A stretch of 64,000 bases of DNA. Origin: Calliopum simillimum (lineage: Eukaryota > Arthropoda > Insecta > Diptera > Lauxaniidae). The notes beneath the pieces are model-generated. The model was not told the origin of the DNA and did not search any database. It worked only from the letters and a program-made list of their open reading frames with translations. The DNA lies in assembly GCA_951812925.1 (NCBI GenBank), contig OX638368.1:6386001-6450000 (forward strand), read 5' to 3'. The number at the start of each line of letters is the position of its first letter. The stretch's first letter is position 1. Shown here one piece after another: positions 1 through 12,345 of this stretch. A program made the translations under genes and the position numbers.

Positions 1-935
1 AGGCGTGGCAGGATTGGAAAAGCGTCACCTCCTGAGTCGATATAGTCATGTCCGTATGTCTGTCTGTCTGTTGAAATCATTTTTATATTTTTTTTTTTGG
101 CAGCAAGATAGTTCGATAAAATTTGGTACACTGCCTCCGTTGTGAAAGTTATTAGCTCGTCGTATTAACAATTAGCGAAATCGGTCAACGGACACACCTA
201 CCGCCAATAAAAAAAATCTATTCAAAATGCACCTTTAGGGGTATTTTTCACGACAATGTAACTAAAATACACACAAATACTTGGTACGGTAAGCGCAAAC
301 TCTGAGCAAAAACTAGCCGAATTAGGAAAAGAAGGCGTGGCAACTTCCATATAAGTTTTTTGAGATAATCCAACTAAATTTCACTAAGACACTTATAACA
401 GTACATGGAAGCTCTGAGAAAAAATAAGACGACAAGAGGGCTTGGCACCTCCTACAGTGGCTCACAGCTTATTTCGTGCAGTAATTTTTTTTTAACTTTA
501 AAACGCTGTATCTTTTAAACTAATACAAATATCATAAAATTTTAAATGCAAGCTTAGTCTATTGTTAATAATAAGTAAAAGAAAATCCACAAAATTTGAT
601 TCCGAGACGCTCAAGGCGGAAAAAACCGGTTGAGCAGGAGAAATTCAAGTCACAGCTTATTTCGTGCAAATGCTTATTTTCCCTTTGGAGCCAGCTGTAT
701 ATAAGGAAAAGCTTCAAAACGCTATGCTGAAAACGTTTTTTAGGATAATCCAACTTAATTTCTCCCAGCCATTAAGGACAGAAAATGCAAGCTCTGAGCA
801 AAAACTAGGCGAACTAGCAAAAGAGGGCGTGGCACCTCCCATAAAAGAAAAATTTTCAAAATACCTCAGTGTAGGATATTTAATGTTTGGCCAGGCCAAA
901 GGTAACATCCTTACTAGTTTTTTTTTTGCGATTGT
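1..935 (+). repeat. Dispersed repeat, ACTAGT-end family, copy A (left-truncated)
   Basis: This copy starts at the window edge inside a block reading CCTGAGTCGATATAG and GTCTGTCTGTCTG. It runs through units containing GGCGTGGCA or GGCACCTCC and ends at 930-945 with CCTTACTAGT plus a T run. The same end module, GTTTGGCCAGGCCAAA then ACTAGT, recurs near 26420 (inverted), 28240 and 47390, so this is an interspersed family. Short ORFs across it are by-products of the repeat. No terminal inverted repeat or transposase is visible, so the class is unassigned. Confidence 0.7.
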
Positions 936-1336
936 CCTTATAATTGATGTGAAATATGTCTTAAAAAGCCCATAACAAATATCGAAGCAATACGATTGAA
1001 TTTTTTTTTTTTTTATTAAAAACAGAAAAATTAATTTCATTAGCATTTTGAAAACAGAAAAGAAAAAATCATAACATGGAAAAATCAATCAAAGTTCAAC
1101 AACGTTACATGTAAATCAATTAAGTTTCCACACAACGCAAAAACAAGAGACGAAACAACAAAAAACCTGTTAAAGTGCAGAGCGAAATTCAGGTACACAA
1201 AAAGGTGGAAAAAAAATACAAAAACAACTAAGAATGACATACGCAAAAAAAAGTAAGAAAATGCTAAAAAGCGATTCAATTACTGTCAGGAGCAAAACAA
1301 CAACGACACAGCAAAAGAATAACAAAGTCAACTCAC

Positions 1337-2533
1337 CTCTGAATCACAATTGCTGCCTGCGACAACGACGATATCACCAACATCAACTTTAGCCTCAAGT
1401 GTAGCAGTAGCAGCAGCAGCAATGAAGGGTTTAACAGATGCGGAGGAGGATGACGAAGTATCACCAGCAGTTTCAGGAGTAGCAGCGCAAGAGATGGAGA
1501 AAGAGGACGAGGCGGAGGTGGATGATGAGCTGACGACGAGAGTATCGGTTGTATTGCATGCGAATGTGGACGATGACGATGATGAGGGAGCAGGAGCAGC
1601 AGCAGCAGCGTTGCAATTATATTGTTGTTGCTTTTCTTTTGACGATGAAGGTAACATCACCTCTTTACCAACGTTTAAGTTTTTAAATTTTCTGTTGGAA
1701 TGCAACTTTATGGATGTAGCTGTTGCTGTTGTTGTACTTGTAGTGGTTGTTGTTGCTGTAGATGACGATGATGATGACAAAGACGTTGTTGTAGTTGAAC
1801 ACGAAGACGAAGAAGAATTTGAGGAAGTGGATGATGAAAAATTGGCGGTTGCATTATCATTCTTCGTCGCATTGTTGTTGTCAACGCCATTTTTGTTGTT
1901 GCCATTATTGTTGTTGTTGTTGTTGCTTCCGTGTTTCTTTTCATTCTCAATCAGATTATCTTTAACATTTTCATCATCATCATTGTCATCTTCGTCGTCG
2001 TTGTTATCCTCATCCTCATCATCATCATTTTCATCTTTTTTATGTTCATCATCTTCAGCGTCATCATCGTCGCCGTCGTCATCGTCTTCGGCTTCGTCAT
2101 CATCGTCACTTTCTTTAGCATCGCTATCGGCTTCTTCGTTGCCTGGTGCAGCAATATCGGCGGCGGCAGTGGCAGCAACGTTGCCATTACCAGTGGTGCT
2201 ACCAATACCGTCGGCATCGGTTGCCGCTGCTGTCGTTGTTTTTTGTGTTGTGCTCGTGGAATTGTTTGACTTGCAACCATTAACATTGTTGCGACTACTA
2301 CCACTTGCGCCTCCACTAGCGCCACCACCACTTCCTCTACCGCCACCACCACCCCCCTTCTCATGTTCATCATCACAATTACTTTTATTGTTGACATTTG
2401 TCTTCTGCTGCTGCTGTTGTTGTTGTGCTGCACTCAAGTTATCCTCTTCCGTCGTCTCCTCCAGCTGTAGTACACTTATACGTTTGCGATTAATCGACTT
2501 GGACGGTTTCCCAGGAAACTTGGAGCGCCCCAT
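1337..2533 (-). CDS. First coding exon of an unidentified low-complexity, probably nuclear protein
   Basis: The exon runs from an ATG at 2533 (context AAAAATGG) to 1337. There the codon GAG is followed by a perfect donor, AG|GTGAGT, so the exon is 399 codons and ends in phase 0; reading on would hit a stop two codons later. In order the protein has a basic start (MGRSKFPGKPSK then RKR), poly-Q near residues 36-43, a Gly-rich stretch, a long Asp/Glu tract near 145-200, an Asn-rich run, and Ser/Thr and Ala-rich blocks. No folded domain is visible. The acidic and homopolymer composition with a basic N-terminus suits the leader exon of a nuclear regulator, but the gene is not recognised. A TTG five codons upstream is not a credible start. 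The 397-codon ORF on the other strand is a shadow of the same repeats. Later exons should lie left of position 1. Confidence 0.72.
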
Positions 2534-3627
2534 TTTTAAATAAAACAATACAAACTATTTGCATTTGCAAAAACAAAACAAACTCCGTTCAAGCAGCCGT
2601 GGCAACAATCATATGCAGCATGGGGTAAGTTAAACAAAGTAGAGACGACGTTGCAGTTGTTGCAAATTGGAAAATCTAAGGTAACTACAGCTGCCTTTTC
2701 TTCTTTCGACTACTGTACACAATGCAGCAGTGAGGAGTCGTCCCTTTAAGCTCTCTCACCTTTTGATATTTTTATGATTTGCCTGCTGCGTCAAGTAGTT
2801 ACGAAGTTTGTTGTTTCCTCTTTTGCCTCTGTGCCTGTGCTACTAGTTCTTTCTACGTTATTACGACGTGTGGTTACGTCTTGCGTGTCCTCCACTAACC
2901 AACCAACCACCACCACCGGCACGGCGCACTATAATTCTGGTAGATGTGTTGGATTTTTCTCGCTTGTTCGCTCACTCGAACGTTTATATCGTTCCGTATG
3001 CGCTTCCTTCCCTCCTTGAGAGTTTATTATTTTTTTTAGCGCCCCTTTTTTAAATAATTTCTTGCTGTTGTTGTTGCTGTTATTACTGACTGGATTCTCG
3101 TAATGCCTTCAAGTTTTTCCTGTTGTTGTGGTGCTATAACGTGGTGGTTTTTTTCTCTATGTTCTGATGTGTTTGGTTACACTGGCACTTTTTCTGCTTG
3201 CTGTGTGTTATCTTCGGTTCCTTGGTCGTTTATACTTATGAGATGACAGTTTGTGACGTACATTTGAAAAAATCTCCTCGAGACATCGAACTTTTGAGCG
3301 CACTTTCAGTTAGTTGGATAGTTAGTAGGCAGGGAGCAATTGCTCAAATGCACGTGGATATTGTTTCTTGTTATTGTTACAATTCTTGCGATATTTAATT
3401 TTTGTAATACTTGTTGACGATTTTTATTTTATTTTATTTTTTTCCACATTTTGTGTTTTTCCCAACATTCGTTTAAATTGTACTGCTGTACTTCTTTCTA
3501 CGCGTTTATCCATTGCACACTCTGTTTTCCGTTTTCCCCCCAATGTTTTGTGATTTTTATTTTTATTTTGCGTCTCGAATTTATTGAAACCGTCGCTAGA
3601 GTGTATCGTCCGTAGCCGTAGCTTTAT
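2534..3627 (-). other. Inferred 5' UTR of the 1337-2533 exon
   Basis: Read on the minus strand, the sequence before the ATG stays single-copy in character up to a good acceptor at about 3628, CTAATATTTTGCAG, with a branch-point-like CTAAT and a T-rich tract. The stretch is A-rich with several short upstream ORFs, the longest with an ATG near 3510, as is common in long fly leaders. If right, one exon of about 2.3 kb runs from 3627 to 1337 and the transcription start lies further right. This rests on splice consensus and composition only. Confidence 0.4.
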
Positions 3628-3629
3628 CT

Positions 3630-6600
3630 GCAAAATATTAGAGAAAATAAAATATGTATTAGTTATATATCGCGCTTTGTAACAACAAACAAAATAAAAT
3701 AGAGAAATCAGTATCAAAAGTAGAGTGTATTTGCCTTGGGGAGTTGGGAGCAGATGATGTCAATAAAAACGAAATGATAAAAAAAAAGAAAAAATGAAAT
3801 ACTTGTGTAATTACGTGTACACTTTGTCCTTGTATTATTCGTACGTAGATGAGGGTATAGATAGGGTTAGAGGTTTCGTTCGGGAAGGTGTTGATGATGA
3901 TGATGATGATGAGGGGGAGTGAAAGAAAATATATTACGCAGCATATGAGTATTTATATCAGTTATATGAAATAGTGTATAACAAAATGATAATAAAATAA
4001 AGGTCGTAATATGTGCCGGTTGGTCAAAAATAAACGCTTTGGGTCAGTTTTGTAATCAGAATTTTGTCCCCAAATAAAAGTCAATAATTTTGGATAATAC
4101 GCAGAAGTCAATTATGATATCCGAACATGTCTTGGAGTAGTAAATCATTTATTTTCCATTACGTACATTAGAACCTAAGAAATAACAATTACACAAAGAT
4201 AGCAAAATATGTTATGTCCGTTTATTTTCATAATGTGTATTTTCTTCATTTAAGAAGATCTCAGTGAGAGCTAGCAGTTGCCAAAATCGTATCTCTGTAC
4301 ACCTTCTTGTTTTCGCGATAAAAGATATGACAGAATATCGTACCGTCAATACTACAACTAGGTAACTCAAATTTTTTAGTTTTGAGATAATTCAATTTTA
4401 ATCTATATATTAATACGGTAGACAAAAATGTCTTCTACCTATTTTATTATGCTAGAAATGAAGCATGACTTTTAATTATACACCATTAGAAAGGTATTTG
4501 CGTATAAATGTGCACAAAGTTAAAATTATTTTAATATTTGCCATTAAACCAGGTATAATTAAATTCAAATTTTTCAATATTGACGACAAAATACGCTGTT
4601 ACACAGATCTGAAAAGACGATAGAGCACAAAGATAAAGCTAAAAAGCTGACTGACTTCATGTTTTTTATTTTCTTTTCGTTTCACATTTGTCATTGTACC
4701 AGGAATGATAAATGAGCTTTTCTATTTTGTACCAAATCACAAAGAAAGTACTTAAACTGTCCAAAAAGTACTAAAATTATTTAATACAATTGTGGTCAAA
4801 TTTTGATCATTGGACGATTCTAATGTTTTGAAAAATTTGAATTTACACTGAATTTAAACTTTTCTTGTTTTGTTTTTTTCTTATAACTTTGGATAGGATT
4901 GTGCACAGAACCACAATTTAAGAGTTAGCTAGTTGTAGTATTGACGTGGCGATATGATATGATAGATTTTGAATGATAATCAAATTAAAATTTATTTTCG
5001 TCTACTGAAAAATTCATAAAAATTAACATATAAGTATTTCCACAGAAAAGTAAACCGTGATCCAAAAAATTAAATCATCATATCTCTGAAACTATTTAAC
5101 GTACATCGATGAATGTCATAAAAACATATCTGAAAGTATTAAAAATTTCATGATAGCTTTTTGAAATCGCATGCGATATTCTCAGATTTTTCTGTAAATA
5201 TTTTGCACGATAAGTAATTTCACTCTCAGAAATGGATAAAAAACGTATGCAACTTTTTAAAAATTTCATGAGATTTCTCAGAAAGACTTAATACATACAT
5301 CATACAACACAACTGCATCGTATGGCCGTCACTGCTTAATCAACTCTCACTTACAAACAATTAGCAACTTTTGAAAATTCTTCTGTGATTTTTTTTAAAA
5401 ATTTAAAAATGTCTTAAAAACATATCTGAAAGTATTATAAATTTCATGATATTTTGCAATTTTTAAATTTTTTTTAAATCCCTAATTATATGAAAATATC
5501 GATATTTAAAACAACATTTACCCCATGTTGAAATGTACAATACCCCATTTTAAATTAAATGTTCCATATTAAACGAAAAAGCCGAAAAAACTAAAACCAA
5601 CAAACAAAAACAAAAAAGAGTAATTTTTAATGTATGTTTCGATGCTAAATCCGAAGCCGGTACTAGAATCGCGCTAACTTGTGACAAAAAATCAGCGGTA
5701 TTCTGATTGGTACTTACACATTGTAAGTGTATTTTTTAGCCATAAATCGGTTTCCCGATACGAATATAATTTAGTCCTTTTATAAGGGGCATAGAATAAG
5801 GGGGTTAAGATACCTTTACTGCAAAGGATGATAACTGTAAGTGATTAGTAAAAATTAAAGGCATAGTTTGAAAAAGAAGATTATGGCTACACAATGCCAT
5901 TATCCAAACATAATTACACATTTCCTTAACGTTTTCTGCAACTTTAAGCAGGTACCAAAGCAATTCTGACCTCGAGTTCGAAATCAGTATACGTAAGGGT
6001 ACATATCTCTAATATTTTGATAAAACAACCTAACTCGAAATTGCAGTTTTGAATATCCTATTTCAATATATTTTTACTAACCCTAAAGTGTCAACTGTCA
6101 AACGGTATTAGTTTTTGGTTGGCAGCACTTTACAGCACATATTGCGGCAAATTCAAATCTTATTTTTGGGACACCGATTTTGGCTATTTTCGACTAAGTG
6201 GCACCTCTTAACTTTCACAATTGGCAATAAATGTCATTAACTTGAAGCAAATGGAAGATAAATATTAGGAAGAAGAGGAAACACTTTAATTTTACTGCTT
6301 ATGATATTTACTGTCAAAAATAAATCTGTGTCGGCCGGTGGAAACGGCTTCAAATCAATTTAAAAGAAATGTACTTATGTATAAAAATTCCATCTGGCAA
6401 CACACCAATTGTAGGACGTACCAATAAACTTAATCCGTTTTGACTTGATCGCACTTTTTCCGAATTTCTTACATACAAATCTTGTTATTCTGAGGTTTTT
6501 TTTATAGTATATAAATAAATATATGTATATTAATTTAAATAAATTATAAATATTTAACAAAATTAATTGCGATTACACAAGTATCACTTTAAGCACATTG

Positions 6601-7376
6601 TTTTTTTCGTCGTATTATAATTAATTCACATTTTCTTTGTAATTTTGCGACGAAATAATTATCAGTTATTATTTTAATTTTTTTACTTAACCAAATGGCA
6701 ACACTAAATGGCGCTTTTTTGCATATTAAAAATAGAAAAATCTACAAACACTTAAACAATTCGCAATTAAGCGACCCGACCGACAGCAAAACGTTTTGTA
6801 ATTGAATTGAAGAATTTTGTGTATTAATCGATATAAATTTATCCGTCGCTCTCAATCGCACCCGACCCGACAGATGAGATACAATAGAAATTTATGCAAA
6901 AATAACTTTAATGTGTAATAAATAGAAAAAATAAAAACGAAATCGAACATGACAAACGAAGCGAATGAATAAAACGAAAACAAAACGAAAAAACGAAAAA
7001 AAAAACCGATAATACGAGTACTTGAAAGTGGAAAATATCCATCGTGTAAACACGACGTGAGACAAAAGGACGTCACACTGTGGAATATGAATAACAGTGG
7101 GACAAGGTTGGGCAAAAAATTCTTGCAAAATAATGTATCAGATTTTGATTTAAATTGCTGGTTTTTAATTTTGTTGACAAAAAAGTGTTCACAAAAAAAA
7201 AAAAAATCACTGGACACATTTCCTTCAAAATAATCAAACGCGAAATTAAAGGTTATACATTCGCATATCTGAAAAGATGCCCGCTTTTTCCAGCATCTGA
7301 TCCACGGGTCGAAATCTCTTGAATTTTGAAAAAATCGATTTTTCTATTTAAAAATGTTAGTCGCATTAAACGCAGC
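3630..7376. other. AT-rich intronic or intergenic DNA, no gene seen
   Basis: No coding exon or RNA gene is visible. There is a short GAT microsatellite at 3893-3912 and a local duplication, with ATATCTGAAAGTATTA at about 5128 and again at about 5420. A 70-bp AT-rich segment at about 4830-4900 (around TTTGAATTTACACTGAAT) recurs at 32668-32738. A piece near 6150-6345 belongs to a repeat listed separately. The ORF at 6852-7217 is AT-rich chance coding. Confidence 0.6.
6150..6345 (+). repeat. Dispersed repeat ending in CCGGTGGAAACGG
   Basis: The segment includes AGATAAATATTAGGAAGAAG, a TTTACTGTCAAAAATAAA block and the end GGCCGGTGGAAACGG. Related copies occur at about 16855-16985, inverted at about 17285-17440, and partly at about 25255-25350. 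The inverted copy lies inside a 352-bp TIR element at 17222-17573, so this is probably a relic of the same MITE family. Confidence 0.5.
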
Positions 7377-9041
7377 AGTGATATTTATTTATTTAAGTTT
7401 CATTTACTGAGCTGTAATGCCCTTATAAATTACAATAATGATTTTTTATATACAATTCAAAAATATAAACATTAAAAAAATGAGCGAGACTAAAAATTAT
7501 AGTTTGGTATAAAACAGCTCACAAATAAGAGCAAGGTAACAGCCGGCTGGATCCGAAAGTAGTGGTCACAAACAAGGTGGTTCAAATAGTACCGGAATAA
7601 AGCATTATTGAAATATGCAATTTGAAAGAATACTCGCAAGAGTTTTCTTAAATTGCTTTTCTAAACTCTTTGCCCAGGAGCTATGGCACGGGAGAGAATG
7701 GTGCTCACGAACCACTCTAGTGCTAGAAGGACGCTATACATTGCAACCACTATCTCGACGAAAAGCGGTATGGCCACAGCGTTAGATGAAACGCTTTGTG
7801 GAAGCTGGTACGATAAATTGCCATCGTTATGAAATTAGTGGATGATGTAACGACGCATGTCATAATAATCGTTGTATTTCTTGTAGGCTGGAAATGATAC
7901 CGCAGCTAAGCGATGTAAAGAGTTGACACAGTTATGGACTGTGGATGCTCAAATTCAAAAGAACGCGTGCACAATGGACGCTTAGTTCTTAAAGAAAATA
8001 GCAAAGTAGCACTCTGTGACAAGCCACTGCAATCTTACAGAATGATGTTTTCCAAGTAATCTATAATTTTTTTATGAATTTGATTAAAATCGATTACATT
8101 AAAAACCATGTTTTAAAGTCACTACAAGAGCGTCGAAGTGGCTCTTGAAGCATGTAGTTAGTTCTATGATGACTCAGATGGAAAAATTTAAAATTTCTAG
8201 TTGGGCGATAAGGTACATTAAAGGTAACCATACTTAATAAGTATTCACTAATAATATCGCCTTTTATAAGCTTAAGTACAAAACATATGTTAAGCATGGT
8301 TCTCCGATTTTTTAGAGTAGGTAAATTAATTAGCTTCAACCGATGTCTATAAGGGGGCAAATTGATGCTAGGATCCCATGGAAGATTTCTTAAAGCAAAT
8401 AAAAGAAACTGTTTTTGAACTGACTCAATAGAATTGATATGGCATTCATAATGAGGGCTCCAAACAACAGAACCATACTCTAAAATGGGTCGTACGAGCG
8501 AGGTGAATAATAACTTTGTTACGTAAGGATCAGAAAACTCTTTAGACCAACGTTTCATGAAACCGAGAACACTATTACCTTTGCTTACAATTTTGGAGAT
8601 ATGTAGATTAAAGCTTAGTTTGGAATCCATGGTTACTCCTAGGTCTTCAAAAGATATAAGACGTTCCAGAATGCAATCATCAACTTTGTAGTTGTAAAGA
8701 ATTAAAGGCCTGCGTGAAAATGACATTAATTTGCATTTATTTAAATTTAAGGTCATGCAATTAATTTTACACCAAGCAGTAAAATTATCAATATCATGTT
8801 GTAGGCAGAAAGAGTCAAATGCATTTTTGATAGGTTTAAAAAGCTTGACGTCGTCGGCATACATTAGCACGTAAATAGTATTTATGACGGATGGCATATC
8901 ATTCATAAACAAAATAAATAATAATGGACCAATATGACTGCCCTGGGGAACTCCCGATGTAACGGGATATTCATTTGATTTTATTCCCTTAAATAGGACG
9001 CACTGATATATGAATATATGAATAAATTTATTTGCATTCAA
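7377..9041 (-). mobile_element. 5'-truncated non-LTR retrotransposon (LINE) fragment
   Basis: A reverse transcriptase remnant at 8094-9041 is followed on the minus strand by about 700 bp of 3' sequence ending in an AAATAAATAAATA tail at about 7380-7395. The RT starts just before the conserved PQGS motif, so the copy is 5'-truncated, typical of target-primed integration. Tail and protein resemble the fragments at 10160-11376 and 62128-64000. Its superfamily is probably Jockey/CR1-like. Confidence 0.75.
8094..9041 (-). pseudogene. LINE reverse transcriptase, C-terminal half
   Basis: The open frame encodes the C-terminal half of a non-LTR reverse transcriptase. Motifs in order are SGVPQGSHIGPLLF, MYADDVKLF (the catalytic YADD), LNLNKCKLMSF, the thumb segment DLGVTMDSKLSF and LEYGSVVWSP. 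The reading frame is clean for 315 codons, but the fingers, the first palm motifs and the endonuclease are missing, so it cannot act alone. The annotated first Met is simply where the frame opens after the truncation. It is very similar in layout to the ORF at 62252-64000. Confidence 0.85.
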
Positions 9042-9482
9042 TCAAATCAAGTAAGATGAAATCAACTCAAACTGAAAATAGGCGGTGTCACGCCACAGTT
9101 CTACTTTAGCTTAGCATCGTTTGCTAAGATAGCAATCTAACCTAAACTTCCAATGCACTATAGGTCAAAAGGCACACTTTTTTGGCCATAATTAAATTTT
9201 TACAACTATTGCTATTGATTTTTTGTTGATGCAGTGTAACGGAGAATACTTCAATACAAACAAAGGTGTTTTTTGTTTTGGGAAAAAGTAATTTTCAGCG
9301 ATGTGTCAAAGTTGATGCATTTGCATTTTAATGCGATAACGCAAAAAAGTCGTGATTTTAACTCCTTTTTTCAATTAATAAAAAGTATTTAAAATAATTT
9401 GTTTTTTCTAAAATAAAAAATGAATAAAATTGATGATATGTATAACGCAATTAAGTCAAAACATTAAAATATGAGAAGTAGT

Positions 9483-10018
9483 TGAACAAAAGGTAACATT
9501 TCCAGATTTTGTCTTTTTGCTTTTTTTTAAGAATCGTATGTAAATCTATGAACTACACATTTCAGTTGAATTTGGTGGTTCAAAGAATAACAGTTCTCAA
9601 GAAAATCGCGTTTTTCGTCGATTTCCGAACAAAAGTAGCATTTCCACTCCACTTACAATTTTTTTGTAGTTCTGACGAAAAATTACATTTACCTATTTAA
9701 TACTAATCACTAATCATAGTCTTCGTCGAACATTTTCAGTTGCTTTTATTGCTCCCACAAGGCATCATTTAAGTTTAATGATTATCTAAAAGTAAAATTT
9801 CCAACATTTCTTGACAAAAGGTAACATTTCCAAATTTCAAACTCAGTCATCTCCATTAATATGAAAGTTTTTAAATGTGTAAAAATGCGATTGTAAGGTA
9901 GTTTTTTTAGTGTATATTTATGCATAAACATATTTAAAAAAAAAATATGCTACCTTTTTTAATCACATTTTATTGATTTCTGAACAAAAAGCAAACAAGG
10001 AAATGTTACTTTTAGTTC
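9483..10018. repeat. Inverted-repeat segment with GGTAACATTTCC motifs
   Basis: GAACAAAAGGTAACATTTCC at about 9483 is matched in inverse orientation by GGAAATGTTACTTTTAGTTC at about 10000. A direct copy lies at about 9814 and a variant at about 9632. This could be a decayed TIR element of about 535 bp or a small repeat cluster; no target duplication or transposase is clear. The 63-codon ORF inside it has no recognisable content. Confidence 0.35.
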
Positions 10019-10159
10019 GATTACTCCTCATATATTTTGGTTTTCTGTGGAAAAATCTAATATTCAAATTAGACCTTCGTGTAAGCTTTTTAAAATTTTG
10101 TTAGAATTTGTTAGTCCTAAGAAACCCGAAACTAGTAAGACGTTGCTATTGTAAATGTT

Positions 10160-11342
10160 ATTTAGACACTGATTTTTCGAGGCTTTTGATAGCGTAAAAC
10201 ATCCAGTTTTGTTGATTAAACTTGAAAAACTGGGTATTCACTCGCAATTTTTAAAATGGATTCACTCATATCTTTCTGATTGAACATTAGCTGTCAAGAT
10301 TGGTGAAAATTGTTCTGAACCCATTAAGATTACATCAGGTGTACCTCAGGGTAGTCACTTAGGTCCTTTACTCTTTAATTTATTCATCAATGATGTTCCT
10401 CAGTCCTTTAAGTTCAGCATGTGCCTACTATATGCGGATGATTTAAAGATCTTTCTAGAAGTTAAAGATCGTACGGACTGTGCAAAACTCCAGTACGATA
10501 TTTCTTCCCTATTGGAATGGTGTGTTATTAACCAGCTGAACCTTAACTTTGATAAATGTAAGGTTGTTACTTTTGCTAGGAAAGTCACTCCTATTGTTTA
10601 TGAGTATAAGCATTGCGCTGGCGATAGTTTTTTCAGGGTTAGTCAAATAAGGACCTTGGTGTTTATTTTGAACAAAAGCTTTCGTTTGATACGCATTTGA
10701 AATATATTATCGCGAAAGCGAACTCTCAGTTTGGGTTTCTGAAACGTAATTCCAAAGAATTTTTTGATCCCTTAACACCTAGGACTATATTTTGTAGCCT
10801 GGTAAGATCTCTGCTAGAGTATGCGTCGGTTATATGGGACCCATTTTACGAGTTTTCGATTACCCGGATTGAAAATATCCAAAAACGCTTTACAAGATTT
10901 GCATTGAGAAGACTGTACACTTGGGAAAATATGCCTATCTTTTGGGTGCTTTGCCGTCTGCTAGGCCTCAGTAGTTTATATGATAGACGAATCTTTAATA
11001 ATATCATGTTTATTAAAGGTATAATTGATGGAAAATTTTATTCTTCTGAATTACTAGAATTAATTCCATTTAATGTCCCTGCACGAAATCTTAGGGAGTC
11101 AAATATATTCTATACTCCTTACCATAGAACTAATTATGGTTCCAATGAGCCTCTTTCTCGATGCCTTTCAAACTGCAATACATTCGCAAATGAATTAGAT
11201 TTTAGCATTAATAGAAATTTTTTCATTATAAGTCTTAAAGACATTATTATTTACTCTCAAGCTTTAAATTAAGAATCTTTGTTAATATAGTTTTAAAGTA
11301 TTGTTTTTGTAATCTGTAAGGGTTTTAACCCAGTAGATGAAA

Positions 11343-11374
<32 letters not shown>

Positions 11375-11376
11375 AA
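10160..11376 (+). mobile_element. 5'-truncated LINE fragment with AAATA tail
   Basis: A degenerate reverse transcriptase is followed by a short 3' UTR with the stem-loop GGGTTTTAACCC and an (AAAT)n tail at 11340-11375. The 3' layout, a hairpin followed by an AAATA-type tail, matches the element at 62128-64000 (GATTTTAAATC then AAATAAAATAAA), so the two belong to one clade. The 5' boundary near 10160 is inferred from where coding similarity begins. Confidence 0.75.
10165..11272 (+). pseudogene. LINE reverse transcriptase remnant with stop and frameshifts
   Basis: Translation starts within palm motif A (AFDSVKHPVLL), meets an in-frame stop near 10281 (YLSD then stop), and resumes with TSGVPQGSHLGPLLFNLF. 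It continues with LLYADDLKIF and NLNFDKCKVVTFARK, then shifts frame near 10690 into the thumb/C-terminal part (SLVRSLLEYASVIWDPFYE, later YHRTNYGSNEPLSRC) and stops at 11272. The catalytic YADD is kept but the stop and frameshift make it non-functional. Two separate shorter ORFs, 10419-10700 and 10697-11272, are pieces of this one pseudogene. Confidence 0.85.
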
Positions 11377-11944
11377 CGGGCCCGATTTTGCCCGTTTTTT
11401 TAATGAATTTATTTGTCAGGTAATTTTTCTTCCGTAATTTCGATTTATTCGAAATCTGGTTGCAAAAGACAGACAAAAAAGAAAAGGAAGAAGCTGTTTT
11501 TCAATTTCTTATTAGAAAATACTGAAGATACTACTAATCCAAGTAACTTGGGTAAAAGTGCGCATAATTTTTGCATTAGGTTTTTCAAAAATATAGATAT
11601 TTGTGGTTAATATACGAAAAATTAGTACTTTTTACTTTTGAGGTTAGTTGTAGACTGGTCCAATTTTTTTTTTGGGTAATTCATTACTGAGTACCACTTT
11701 TTACCTTCAAAACGAGCTCTTAAAATGTTTCATACAATACTTTCTTCAAAAGTTATTAAAGTTTCAAGATGATATCATGCAGTCAAAAGTCGTGTCGTTT
11801 TACCCGTTTTATGGGATTTCAAGATGACATTTTAAATTAGCCACAACTTTTAAAGGAATTATTGTATGGCTCATTTTGAAGAAACAGAATAGAACTACGA
11901 GATACATTTATAAAAAAAAAAATAGTAAAAATTTTTTGCAGTTT
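11377..11944. other. AT-rich spacer, nothing recognised
   Basis: The stretch lies between a LINE tail and the hairpin repeat. It contains two imperfect inverted AT-rich blocks around TTCAAGATGATATCATG and TTCAAGATGACATTTTA but no coding sequence. Confidence 0.5.
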
Positions 11945-12183
11945 GCATCTAGGTTACCGGACATAATCCCCACTTGGTATAGGGATAGTTAGTTAATCCA
12001 TTTAAAAATTTGTATCATAAGTGTTGGATATTATAGACTGATCCGCCTTCAGCCGCGGACATAATCCCCATAACGATATTTCCTAACGCCTTATTTTGTT
12101 ATTGACAACAGCCGCAGCTCAGAATTTAAAACTCCCATTATTATAGACTGATCCGCAGCTGAAGGCTGTTGTCAATAACAAAA
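11945..12183. repeat. Hairpin-rich dispersed repeat, copy 1 (LINE insertion site)
   Basis: GGTTACCGGACATAATCCCC at about 11951 and GGACATAATCCCC at 12057 precede an inverted pair: TTTTGTTATTGACAACAGCC at about 12095 and its complement at about 12164-12183. TATTATAGACTGATCCGC occurs twice, at about 12030 and 12140. The same modules recur at 21610-21840, so this is host repeat rather than LINE sequence. The arm at 12060-12090 is complementary to 16515-16546 beyond the LINE. Confidence 0.65.
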
Positions 12184-12224
12184 ATATAGAAATAGAAAAA
12201 AAAGAGAAAATTTTTGTGCGAGAC

Positions 12225-12230
12225 GGACGT
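12225..12230 (+). promoter_or_regulatory. Possible downstream promoter element of the LINE
   Basis: GGACGT fits the DPE consensus RGWYVT and lies in CGGACGTG, similar to the internal promoters known in jockey-like elements. Spacing would put transcription start at about 12198, close to the inferred 5' end. No clear initiator motif sits there, so this is tentative. Confidence 0.3.
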
Positions 12231-12345
12231 GTTAAAAAGAGCTCTTGAAATTTTTAAAAGAAAATAATTGCTGATACGCTGTTAATTTATTTAATAATAT
12301 CTCAACAATCTCGATATGATTTGGAAAGGAATATAAAAAGGAGAA

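Noticed and set aside
1708..2433. Other overlapping ORFs (Met/Thr/Lys-rich or Ile/Phe-rich) in the same exon
   Set aside because: Alternative frames of the same trinucleotide repeats.
1350..2543. 397-codon plus-strand ORF rich in Ser, Leu and Asp
   Set aside because: It is the reverse-strand shadow of the trinucleotide-rich minus-strand exon, which has the splice donor and start context.
3890..3912. Repeated short units examined as a possible CRISPR array or regulatory array
   Set aside because: It is a simple GAT microsatellite in a eukaryotic genome; no spaced direct repeats of CRISPR type occur anywhere in the window.
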